Source of the DNA: an uncultured Alphaproteobacteria bacterium
Lineage (GTDB): Bacteria > Pseudomonadota > Alphaproteobacteria > HIMB59 > GCA-002718135
Length of the DNA stretch: 64,000 bases
Assembly: GCA_902635455.1 (NCBI GenBank)
Contig: CACPNW010000002.1
Span: 1 to 64,000, forward strand
Direction: 5' to 3'
The position numbers and the translations under genes were made by a program. The notes under the pieces are model-generated. The model was not told the DNA's origin and ran no database searches. It saw nothing but the letters and a program-made list of their open reading frames with translations. Shown here in pieces: positions 55,675 through 64,000 of the stretch; position 1 is the stretch's first letter; each line of letters starts with the position of its first letter.

Positions 55675-56382
55675 ATGATGAAAAACTTTACAACAATGAT
55701 TCTAGCAGCAGGTTTTGGAAGTCGCATGAAAGATTTAACTGAGAAAATACCAAAACCCTTATTAAAAATAAAAAATACAACCCTTCTCAGCAATACTATA
55801 AATTTTTTTGAAAACATTGGGTGTAATAGATTTATTTTGAATACTCACTACTTATACAAAGAATTAAACAATTATATAAATTCAATGCATTCAGATAAAG
55901 ATATTATATTAATACATGAACCTGAAATTTTAGATACTGGTGGGGGGATTAAAAATGCACTCAAATTTTTTAACAATAAGAATTTTTTGGTTACTAATTG
56001 TGATATATTTTGGAGAAAAAATAACATTTTAGATATTAAAGATTTTCTTTTTGATTTACAAAAAGTGAAAAATTGCCAATTGCTATTGGCAAGAAAAAGC
56101 AAAACATATGGTGTAAATAAAAATTCTGGAGATTTTGTTTTAGAGAATAATTCTTTACGAAGATGGAAAAAAAATGATCAAATTAATTTTTATTCAGGCC
56201 TCCAAGTTTTGAATCCTTCAGTTTTTAATAATATATACAAGTCTAAATTTTCGATTAATGAAATTTGGGATAATTTAATAAAAAAAAAAGAATTGTCAGG
56301 TGTTATTATGCAATCAGATCTATTTCATATAGGGGATATCAATACTTATCTTGATATAACTAAAAACTTACCTCTTGACTAA
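55675..56382 (+). CDS. murU: Sugar nucleotidyltransferase (MurU-like)
   Basis: TMILAAGFGSRMKDLTEKIPKPLLKIKNTTLL; ETGGGIKNAL-type DTGGGIKNAL. Confidence 0.85.
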   Translation: MMKNFTTMILAAGFGSRMKDLTEKIPKPLLKIKNTTLLSNTINFFENIGCNRFILNTHYLYKELNNYINSMHSDKDIILIHEPEILDTGGGIKNALKFFNNKNFLVTNCDIFWRKNNILDIKDFLFDLQKVKNCQLLLARKSKTYGVNKNSGDFVLENNSLRRWKKNDQINFYSGLQVLNPSVFNNIYKSKFSINEIWDNLIKKKELSGVIMQSDLFHIGDINTYLDITKNLPLD

Positions 56383-56409
56383 ATAATAAGAATACTTATT
56401 TCTTTATAT

Positions 56410-56730
56410 ATGACAACATATTCCACTACTGATGAAAATTTTGAAAAAGACATATCGGAACCTAATTTTCTAGTTCTGGTTGATTTCTGGGCAGAATGGT
56501 GTGGTCCATGCAAACAAGTTGGACCAATTCTTGAAGAAATAGCAAATGAATACGAAACTAAGATTAAAATTTTAAAAATTAATATAGATGAAAATCCTCA
56601 AACTCCACAAAAATATGGCGTAAGAGGAATACCTACACTTATGCTATTCAAGAATGGTAATTTAGCTGATTCAAAAGTAGGTAGTTTACCCAAGTCTGCG
56701 CTAGAAGCTTGGTTAACAACTAATTTATAA
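56410..56730 (+). CDS. trxA: Thioredoxin
   Basis: VLVDFWAEWCGPCKQVGPILEEIA; YGVRGIPTLMLFKNG. Confidence 0.97.
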   Translation: MTTYSTTDENFEKDISEPNFLVLVDFWAEWCGPCKQVGPILEEIANEYETKIKILKINIDENPQTPQKYGVRGIPTLMLFKNGNLADSKVGSLPKSALEAWLTTNL

Positions 56731-57984
56731 GTATTTTTTTCTTAATTTTCCAACTAAATATAAAGATCCAGTAATTAAAATATACTTTGTTTTTGTTTTT
56801 GAAATAAATTTTTTTGCTTCTATTATACTTGTTTTTTTCTGACAACTAATAAATAGTTTTTTACAATTCTTTTCTATTTCGGATGGAGTGAAAGAATTTT
56901 TTTCATTAGGAATTTTGATTGCAATAATTTTTTCAACACTGTCTTTAATTGTTTTTAAGAAATCAAACATTTTTTTATTATTCAGCATACCAAACAATAC
57001 TATAGGTTTAATTTTTTTTTGCTTCAAAAAAATATTTAGTTTTTCTGATCCACTTATATTATGTGAGCCATCAAAAATTATTATTTTGTTTTTATAGTTT
57101 ATCATTTCTAATCTACCAGGCCATTTAGTTTTATATATACTTGCATTAAATAGATTGCATTTTATTTTAAATCCTAAACTTTTAATTATCATTGCACCAG
57201 CTAATGCAGAAGTTGCGTTTTCTAATTGATGATCACCCAACAACTGTGGTTTTTTAATTAAATAATTTTTATTGTTAAATTTGAATATAAATTTGGATTT
57301 ACTTTTGTTTTTAAAGTTATAATCTTTATCATAGTAATATACGTTTTTTTTATTTTTTAGGTTTAATTTTATTATTGTTTCGACATCACTGCTTTGTTTA
57401 GATATTAATATTTTTTTGCTGTATTTTGTTATCCCAAGTTTTTCTTTTGTAATTTTTTTAATAGTTTTGCCCAAGAATTCTTCATGATCCATACTAATAT
57501 TAGTTATGATGCTTAATAATTTATTTGGTATAATATTTGTTGCATCTAATCTTCCTCCTAATCCTGTTTCAAGAATTAAAAAATCTGCCTTTTTCTTTGC
57601 AAATAAAACAAAAGCTGCTGCAGTTGTAATTTCAAAAAATGTTATTGGATTACCATTGTTAATTTTCTTAACATATTTTAAAGTATCATATAATTTTTTT
57701 GAACTTATTTCACAGTTGTTAATAATAATTCTTTCATTAAATTTATTTAAATGAGGAGAAATATATGCATGGCAAGAATATCCATTTAGAGTTAATATAT
57801 TTCTAAGATAACTTAGTGTTGATCCTTTTCCATTAGTTCCAGCTATATGAACTGTCTTAGGAAGGTTGTAATGAGGATTTTCAAGTTTTTTTAATAGAAC
57901 CTCCAATCTTTTTAATGACAAGTCTATATACTTTGGGTGCAAATTCATTAATTGAATTAACAACCTGTCTATTTTTGAGTTCAC
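56725..57984 (-). CDS. folC: Folylpolyglutamate/dihydrofolate synthase
   Basis: VHIAGTNGKGSTLSYLRNIL, ETGLGGRLDATNII, NISMDHEEFLGKT, IIFDGSHNISGSEKL. Confidence 0.95.
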   Translation of the reverse strand: MNSKIDRLLIQLMNLHPKYIDLSLKRLEVLLKKLENPHYNLPKTVHIAGTNGKGSTLSYLRNILTLNGYSCHAYISPHLNKFNERIIINNCEISSKKLYDTLKYVKKINNGNPITFFEITTAAAFVLFAKKKADFLILETGLGGRLDATNIIPNKLLSIITNISMDHEEFLGKTIKKITKEKLGITKYSKKILISKQSSDVETIIKLNLKNKKNVYYYDKDYNFKNKSKSKFIFKFNNKNYLIKKPQLLGDHQLENATSALAGAMIIKSLGFKIKCNLFNASIYKTKWPGRLEMINYKNKIIIFDGSHNISGSEKLNIFLKQKKIKPIVLFGMLNNKKMFDFLKTIKDSVEKIIAIKIPNEKNSFTPSEIEKNCKKLFISCQKKTSIIEAKKFISKTKTKYILITGSLYLVGKLRKKYL

Positions 57985-57988
57985 TCTA

Positions 57989-58831
57989 TCAATTTATATG
58001 ATTTAAAATATTTACAAGTATATTTTTTAGATCTTTTCTATGACAAACTATATCTACCATACCGTGATCTTTTAGATATTCTGCTTTTTGAAAATCAATT
58101 GGTAATTCTTCTCTTATTGTATCTTGTATCACTCTTTTGCCTGCAAATCCAATTGTTGATCCTTGCTCTGCTATTGTAATATCTCCTAACATAGCAAATG
58201 AAGCAGTTACACCACCAGTTGTTGGCTCTGTTAACACCACAATATAAGGAATTTTATTTTGATTTAATAATTCTACTGCAGCTACTGTTCTTGGCATTTG
58301 CATCAAACTAATTATACCTTCTTGCATTCTGGCACCACCAGAAGAGGTTATGATTATCATAGGTAATTTTTTTTGAACTGCGATCTTAGCTCCTTTTACT
58401 ATTCCAGCTCCAACAGATCTTCCCATTGAGCCTCCCATAAATTCAAAATTCATTATAGCACAGAGCACATTAATCCCTCCAAGATCACCCTCTAGTAATA
58501 ATAAAGCATCCTTACGATTTGTTTTTTTTCTATATTCTTTAAGTCTATCTTTATACTTCTTCTTATCGCTAAAACTTAAGGGATCATCAGATATATTTTC
58601 TAGTTCTACCTCATTTATATTTTTATTTCCAAATAAATTTTTAATTCTATCATCTACAGACATTCTAAAATGATAATTACATGACAAACATACATATATA
58701 TTTTCTTTTAGATCTTTATGATGAATCATATTTGCGCATTTCGGGCAGTTTTGCCAAAGATTATCAGGAACCTCTTTTCTTTTAACTAGAGCAGATAATC
58801 TAGGTTTTACAAAATTAGTAAGCCAATTCAT
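57989..58831 (-). CDS. accD: Acetyl-CoA carboxylase carboxyltransferase beta subunit
   Basis: Zn ribbon CPKCANMIHHKDLKENIYVCLSC; SSGGARMQEGIISLMQM. Confidence 0.97.
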   Translation of the reverse strand: MNWLTNFVKPRLSALVKRKEVPDNLWQNCPKCANMIHHKDLKENIYVCLSCNYHFRMSVDDRIKNLFGNKNINEVELENISDDPLSFSDKKKYKDRLKEYRKKTNRKDALLLLEGDLGGINVLCAIMNFEFMGGSMGRSVGAGIVKGAKIAVQKKLPMIIITSSGGARMQEGIISLMQMPRTVAAVELLNQNKIPYIVVLTEPTTGGVTASFAMLGDITIAEQGSTIGFAGKRVIQDTIREELPIDFQKAEYLKDHGMVDIVCHRKDLKNILVNILNHIN

Positions 58832-59622
58832 TACACAGAACCTTTTTTTAATTCTTTAGTAAAATTAAAAATTTTATTTAACATAATAGATTTATTTTTA
58901 TAATTTTCTTCAATAATTTTTACTATACTTGAACCCACAACAGCTCCATCAGCTATTTGACAAATTTCTTTTACATCATTAGCATCTTTAATTCCAAACC
59001 CAGCTATAACCGGTAAATTAGTGTGATTTTTAATTATTTTTATTGAGTTTTTCAACTCCTCTAAGTTAGCAGAATGTTGTCCAGTAATTCCTGTTATTGT
59101 GACGTAGTATAAAAAACCACTTGCATTATTTAAGATTGTTTTAAGCCTATCCTCATTTGTTGTAGGTGTAATAAGCCGAATAAGATCAATATTATTTTTT
59201 TTTAATAACTCGTTTAATTCAGTATCTTCTTCAGGTTGGAGGTCAACAATAATTAGTCCATCAATTTGATTGTTTTTGCACTTGTTAACAAAACTATTAA
59301 TACCATAACTATGAATTACATTATAATAACCCATTAAAATTATAGGTATGTCTGGTTTTTTGTTTCTTAAATAATTCGCTATATTAAATATATCATCAAG
59401 GGTTATTCCGTTATTTATAGCTCTACTGCTAGATAATTGTATTGTTGGTCCATCAGCCATAGGATCTGAGAAAGGCATACCTATTTCAACTATATCTATA
59501 TTATTATCAGCTATTATTTCTAATATTTTTTTGCTTGTTTCTAGATCTGGATCTCCGCCTGTTGTAAAAGTTACAAGTTTTTTACTTTGTCTTTCAAAAA
59601 TTTTTTTAAAACGTAAAGACAT
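58831..59622 (-). CDS. trpA: Tryptophan synthase alpha subunit
   Basis: FTTGGDPDLETSKKIL, VEIGMPFSDPMADGPTIQLSSSRA. Confidence 0.97.
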   Translation of the reverse strand: MSLRFKKIFERQSKKLVTFTTGGDPDLETSKKILEIIADNNIDIVEIGMPFSDPMADGPTIQLSSSRAINNGITLDDIFNIANYLRNKKPDIPIILMGYYNVIHSYGINSFVNKCKNNQIDGLIIVDLQPEEDTELNELLKKNNIDLIRLITPTTNEDRLKTILNNASGFLYYVTITGITGQHSANLEELKNSIKIIKNHTNLPVIAGFGIKDANDVKEICQIADGAVVGSSIVKIIEENYKNKSIMLNKIFNFTKELKKGSV

Positions 59623-60833
59623 TATAAGTTGATATTTAGTTTTTCAGCTACTGTAAAAATATCTTTATCTCCTCTTCCACACATATTCATTACAATAATA
59701 TTATTTTTATTATAGTTTTTAGCTATTTTTCTTAATACAGCTAAAGCATGTGAAGGCTCAAGAGCTGGGATTATACCTTCTAGTTTGCAACAATATTTAA
59801 AAGCATCTAAAGCTTCATCATCTGTTGCTGACATATACTTAACTCTTTTTTCTTCAAATAAATAAGAATGTTCAGGTCCAATACCAGGATAGTCTAAACC
59901 TGCAGAAATAGAGTGAGCCTCTTCAATTTGACCACTTTTAGATTGTAGTAAATAAGTTTTATTTCCATGAAGAACTCCTGGTTTGCCCCCACTTAAACTT
60001 GCAGCATGTTTATTTGTATCTAAACCTAAACCAGCAGCCTCAACTGCAATCATTTCAACATTTTTATCATCTAGAAACTCATGAAACAAACCTAAAGCAT
60101 TAGATCCTCCTCCTATACAAGCTAATAAGACATCAGGCTCACGATTTTCTATCTTAGATAGTTGATCTCTCACTTCTTTTCCTATTATAGACTGAAAATC
60201 TCTTACCATAGATGGGTAAGGGTGAGGGCCAGCAGCTGTTCCAATTATATAAAAAGTATCTTTTACATTTGTAACCCAATCTCTTAAAGCTTCATTCATA
60301 GCATCCTTTAAAGATTTAGAGCCATTAGAAACGCTACGAATTTCAGCTCCCAACAATTTCATTCTAAAAACATTTGGAGATTGCCTTTTAATATCTTTTT
60401 CTCCCATATAAATAATACAATCCAATCCAAATAATGCACAAACAGTTGCAGTAGCTACACCATGCTGTCCGGCCCCTGTTTCAGCAATAATTCTTTTTTT
60501 ACCCATTTTTTTTGCTAAGAGAATTTGTCCCATGCAATTATTTATTTTATGAGCTCCTGTGTGATTAAGTTCATCTCTTTTAAAATATATTTTAGGGCCA
60601 CCTAGATCATTTGTTATTCTTTTAGCAAAAAATAAAGGACTTGGCCTCCCAACATATGTTTCAAGATAATAATTTAATTCTTTTTTAAAATTATCATCAT
60701 ATTTAATTTTATTATATTCTTTATCCACTTCTAAAATTAAAGGCATTAAAGTTTCAGAAACATATCTACCCCCAAAATCTCCAAAATATCCTTTTTCATC
60801 AGGTAAGTGCTTATAGCTATTTTTATTTTGCAT
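59622..60833 (-). CDS. trpB: Tryptophan synthase beta subunit
   Basis: [46 protein letters not shown]. Confidence 0.98.
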   Translation of the reverse strand: MQNKNSYKHLPDEKGYFGDFGGRYVSETLMPLILEVDKEYNKIKYDDNFKKELNYYLETYVGRPSPLFFAKRITNDLGGPKIYFKRDELNHTGAHKINNCMGQILLAKKMGKKRIIAETGAGQHGVATATVCALFGLDCIIYMGEKDIKRQSPNVFRMKLLGAEIRSVSNGSKSLKDAMNEALRDWVTNVKDTFYIIGTAAGPHPYPSMVRDFQSIIGKEVRDQLSKIENREPDVLLACIGGGSNALGLFHEFLDDKNVEMIAVEAAGLGLDTNKHAASLSGGKPGVLHGNKTYLLQSKSGQIEEAHSISAGLDYPGIGPEHSYLFEEKRVKYMSATDDEALDAFKYCCKLEGIIPALEPSHALAVLRKIAKNYNKNNIIVMNMCGRGDKDIFTVAEKLNINL

Positions 60834-61455
60834 TATATTTTTTAAATAAATTGTTAATCATTTCATTATTTTTAATTCCAGGTGCATCTTCTACACCTGA
60901 AGATAAGTCAATTCCATCAGGATTTGTAAAATTTTTAATTTTATTAATATTAGAAGCATTAATTCCCCCAGACAAAAACCATGGTTTTTCAATCTTTTTT
61001 TCAGATAAAAGGGACCAATTAAATTTTTTAGCATTTCCACCAGGCTGATCACCTTCTTCAGGTTTATAATCAAATAAAAACAAATCATTAGATTTGTAAT
61101 TATTTAAAATATTAAAATCCTGATTATTCTTTATTGATATCGCTTTTATTATAGTTACTTTTGTAGTTTTTTTTACTTCATTAATATAATCATTATTTTC
61201 TGAGCCATGAAGCTGAATATACTTTAATTCTAGTTTATCTATAAACGATTTAACCTTATCAATTTTTTCATTAACAAACACGCCCACCGGTTTGATTTTT
61301 TTACTTTTACTAAATTCTATAAGTTTAAATGCTTGGCTTAAATCAATATATCTAGAACTTTTATTATAAAAAATTAATCCAAAATAATCGGCGCCATTAT
61401 TATCACAACATAAAATAGTATTTGTATCTTTCAATCCACAAATTTTAATTAACAC
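60823..61455 (-). CDS. trpF: Phosphoribosylanthranilate isomerase
   Basis: [57 protein letters not shown]. Confidence 0.95.
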   Translation of the reverse strand: MLIKICGLKDTNTILCCDNNGADYFGLIFYNKSSRYIDLSQAFKLIEFSKSKKIKPVGVFVNEKIDKVKSFIDKLELKYIQLHGSENNDYINEVKKTTKVTIIKAISIKNNQDFNILNNYKSNDLFLFDYKPEEGDQPGGNAKKFNWSLLSEKKIEKPWFLSGGINASNINKIKNFTNPDGIDLSSGVEDAPGIKNNEMINNLFKKYNAK

Positions 61456-61456
61456 T

Positions 61457-62143
61457 TTAGATAATAGACTTATTTAATTGTTTAATAGTTTTAAGAGGAT
61501 TCTTAGATTTTGTTATTGGCCTACCAATTACTAAGTAATCTGCTCCTAACCTAATTGCTTCTTTGGCACCTATAGTTCTTTTTTGATCATCATTTTTTTT
61601 AGTATAATTATCCGGCCTAATTCCAGGCACTACAATTATCAGCTTTTTACCCCCAATTTTTCTAGCTGTTTTAATCTCTAAAGGACTACAAACTATTCCA
61701 TCTAATTTATTTTTATAAGCATTTTTTACAAATTTAGTTACTAATTTTTCAATATTAGCCTCATTATAATATTTTTTTGTTTGTAGTGAGTTTAAGCTTG
61801 TTAATATTGAAACCCCAAGTATTTTAAGCTTTCTGTTTTTTTTTGAATGTGTTGATTTTTGCATTTCATCACCTCCAGAAATATGTATTGTTGTAAATTT
61901 AGGAGATAATTTTTCAATTGCTTTAATTCCTTTTTCAACTGTATTAGGGATATCATGCAATTTTAGATCAAGAAAAATATTTGGACAAATCTTTTTAATT
62001 TCAAAATATCCATTAATTCCAAAATTTAAAAAAAATTCATAACCAATTTTAAAAGCATATACTTCACTTCGTAATTCTGAAACTAGGGATTTAATTTTTT
62101 TTAAATTGTTGCTATCTAAAGCAACAATTATTTTATTACTCAT
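61457..62143 (-). CDS. pyrF: Orotidine-5'-phosphate decarboxylase
   Basis: IIVALDSNNL, IFLDLKLHDIPNTVEKGI, VVPGIRPD, GADYLVIGRPIT. Confidence 0.95.
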   Translation of the reverse strand: MSNKIIVALDSNNLKKIKSLVSELRSEVYAFKIGYEFFLNFGINGYFEIKKICPNIFLDLKLHDIPNTVEKGIKAIEKLSPKFTTIHISGGDEMQKSTHSKKNRKLKILGVSILTSLNSLQTKKYYNEANIEKLVTKFVKNAYKNKLDGIVCSPLEIKTARKIGGKKLIIVVPGIRPDNYTKKNDDQKRTIGAKEAIRLGADYLVIGRPITKSKNPLKTIKQLNKSII

Positions 62144-62429
62144 TACTTATCTGGTTATTAATTAGATTGTGTAAAATTTTTCCAATTTTGAAATGAATTT
62201 TAAAAGTTTCCTTTTTTAAAATCTTTTCATTTGTTTTGGGGTTTCTGACTAGCTTAGATTTATTCACCTTTTTTTTAAATGTACCAAAACCTCTAATTTC
62301 TATGTTGTTATCTTCGTTTAAGCTTTTTGTAATTTTTTTAAAAAAAAGGTTAGTAATTAATTCAATATCATTTTGACTAAGGTTTTTGTGTTTTTTTTGA
62401 ATATTTGAAATCAGTTCTGATTTTAACAT
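62136..62429 (-). CDS. ihfB: Integration host factor beta / HU-family DNA-binding protein
   Basis: MLKSELISNIQKKHKNLSQNDIELITNLFFKKI, IEIRGFGTFKKK, RNPKTNE. Confidence 0.92.
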   Translation of the reverse strand: MLKSELISNIQKKHKNLSQNDIELITNLFFKKITKSLNEDNNIEIRGFGTFKKKVNKSKLVRNPKTNEKILKKETFKIHFKIGKILHNLINNQISNE

Positions 62430-64000
62430 CAGTTGTCTTTATTTTTATCTAAAACTGAACCTAAAATATCGCCTAATGAAGCTCCAGAGTCGCTTGAACC
62501 ATATTTATTTAAAGCTTCTTTTTCATCTTTAATCTCTAGATCTTTAATAGATAAATTAATTGATCTTGTTTTTGAATCTATTGAAACAACCATAGAATCT
62601 ATGTTTTCATCAATTGCATATCTATCAATTTTTTGCTCAGTTTTTTCTTTTGAAAGGTTTGATTTTTTTATAAATCCATTTAAATTTTCTTCTAATTTTA
62701 TAGTCAAACCTTTATCATCTATGTTTATAATTTTACCACTTACCTTTGATTTAATTGGATGCTTTTCTAAATATTCTTGAACTGGATCCTTGTTTAATTG
62801 CTTAATTCCAAGACTGATCCTTTCTTTTTCAATGTTAATATCTAAAATTTTAACAGTTAGCTTATCTCCTTTTTTATAATCTTGTAGCATTTTTGTGCAC
62901 TCTGATTCATCCCAGCTTAGATCTGAAATATGAACCATGCCATCAATTTCATCATGAACTTTTACAAAGATTCCGAAATCTACAACATTTACTATCTCTG
63001 TTTCAAATGAGTCATTAATTGCAAAACTATTTGTTAGTTTAGACCAAGGATTGTCTTTCAATTGTTTTAAACTACAAATTAGTTTTCTTTTTTCATCATC
63101 AATTTCCAAAATTTTAACTTCAATCTCATCATTATTATCAATAATTTTTGAAGGATGAGGAGGTTTTTTTAGCCAAGTTAGTTCCCCTAAAGTAATAACA
63201 GCATCAAATTGATTTTCTATTATCAAGTTAACATTTTGATCTCCAACTGATACTACTTTTGCCTTTTGAATTTCATTTATTTTAACAAAATCATTTATTT
63301 TATCCCATGGGTCATCTGTTAATTGTTTTATTCCTAAACTTAATCTTTCTTGCTCTTGGTCAAATTTCAAAATTTTAACTTTAATTTTTTGTCCTAATTC
63401 TAATATTTCATTTGGTGAGCTAATTTTTGTCCAAGATATATCAGTAACATGAACAAGACCATCCAAACCACCTAGGTCTATAAATGCTCCATAATCTGTA
63501 ATGTTTTTTACCTTTCCTTCAATTATTGATCCTTCTTTTATATTACTTAAGAGTTCTTTTTTCTGAACTTCAAATTCTGCATCAGATATAGCTTTTCTTG
63601 AAACAACTATATTACCTCTAAACTTATCCATTTTTAAAATCATTAGCTCTAAAGGTTTATTTAGGAGTTCTTTTGTATCTTTAGTTATTTGTCGGGTATC
63701 AATTTGACTACCAGGCAAAAAGGCCGTAACTCCATTTAAATCTACACTTAATCCACCTTTAACCTTATTAAACGGTATTCCTTTTACAACATTATTTTTG
63801 GAAAAAGCGTCTTGTAAATGATTCCAAGAATTTTGTTTTACAGCTTTTTCTCTTGATAATATTGTTTCACCATTCACACTATCAACATTTTCAACATATA
63901 CTTCTAGTTTGTCCCCAATATTTATTTCTAGTTCTTTACCAGGCCTAGAAAATTCAGAGGTAGGAACCCTGCCTTCACTTTTTAAACCAACATCAATAAT
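62429..64000 (-). CDS. rpsA: 30S ribosomal protein S1 (partial, extends beyond window end)
   Basis: Multiple S1 domains (GAFIDLGGLDGLVHVTDISW); frame stays open to 64000 (IIDVGLKSEGRVPTSEFS...), so the 63877 start in the ORF track is internal. Confidence 0.95.
   Translation of the reverse strand: MIDVGLKSEGRVPTSEFSRPGKELEINIGDKLEVYVENVDSVNGETILSREKAVKQNSWNHLQDAFSKNNVVKGIPFNKVKGGLSVDLNGVTAFLPGSQIDTRQITKDTKELLNKPLELMILKMDKFRGNIVVSRKAISDAEFEVQKKELLSNIKEGSIIEGKVKNITDYGAFIDLGGLDGLVHVTDISWTKISSPNEILELGQKIKVKILKFDQEQERLSLGIKQLTDDPWDKINDFVKINEIQKAKVVSVGDQNVNLIIENQFDAVITLGELTWLKKPPHPSKIIDNNDEIEVKILEIDDEKRKLICSLKQLKDNPWSKLTNSFAINDSFETEIVNVVDFGIFVKVHDEIDGMVHISDLSWDESECTKMLQDYKKGDKLTVKILDINIEKERISLGIKQLNKDPVQEYLEKHPIKSKVSGKIINIDDKGLTIKLEENLNGFIKKSNLSKEKTEQKIDRYAIDENIDSMVVSIDSKTRSINLSIKDLEIKDEKEALNKYGSSDSGASLGDILGSVLDKNKDN

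Noticed and set aside
60720-60729. DnaA-box-like TTATCCACT
   Set aside because: Single one-mismatch site inside trpB, remote from dnaA, with no cluster.

Overview
The window is a very AT-rich, gene-dense chromosomal segment. Gene content and order point to an alphaproteobacterium with a streamlined, marine-type genome (SAR11/HIMB59-like is an inference; no phylogeny was run). Most of it is core housekeeping: murJ-trpS-nfuA; tsaB-rimI-miaB-phoH-ybeY-corC-lnt-trmB-nusA-infB-rbfA-truB-rpsO-pnp; fabI/fabB/fabA; coaBC-ubiE; mutM-rpsT-dnaA-dnaN-recF-gyrB; regB-regA; polA; grx-nrdB-nrdA; chvI-chvG; ahcY-metK; tsaE-amgK-murU-trxA; folC-accD-trpA-trpB-trpF-pyrF-ihfB-rpsA. I found no rRNA, tRNA, CRISPR, transposase or prophage. 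The best leads are: (i) a phosphate-related locus at 1-4114 with two PiT-type transporters, a DUF47 protein, an orphan PstS-like protein overlapping a SET-domain methyltransferase, and a Pho-box-like direct repeat; (ii) an ArfA-like micro-ORF at 45019-45141 missing from the ORF track; (iii) a terminator/attenuator hairpin directly before nusA, in an operon lacking rimP and ylxR; (iv) a NrdR-box match upstream of nrdA; (v) a glycosyltransferase with a duplicated GS-x-x-GKG-x-G membrane motif beside an O-antigen ligase and a permease-less ABC ATPase; (vi) several gene absences relative to conserved alphaproteobacterial neighbourhoods (addAB, ubiB, rimP, ylxR). I do not see a clearly novel multi-gene defence or mobile system.
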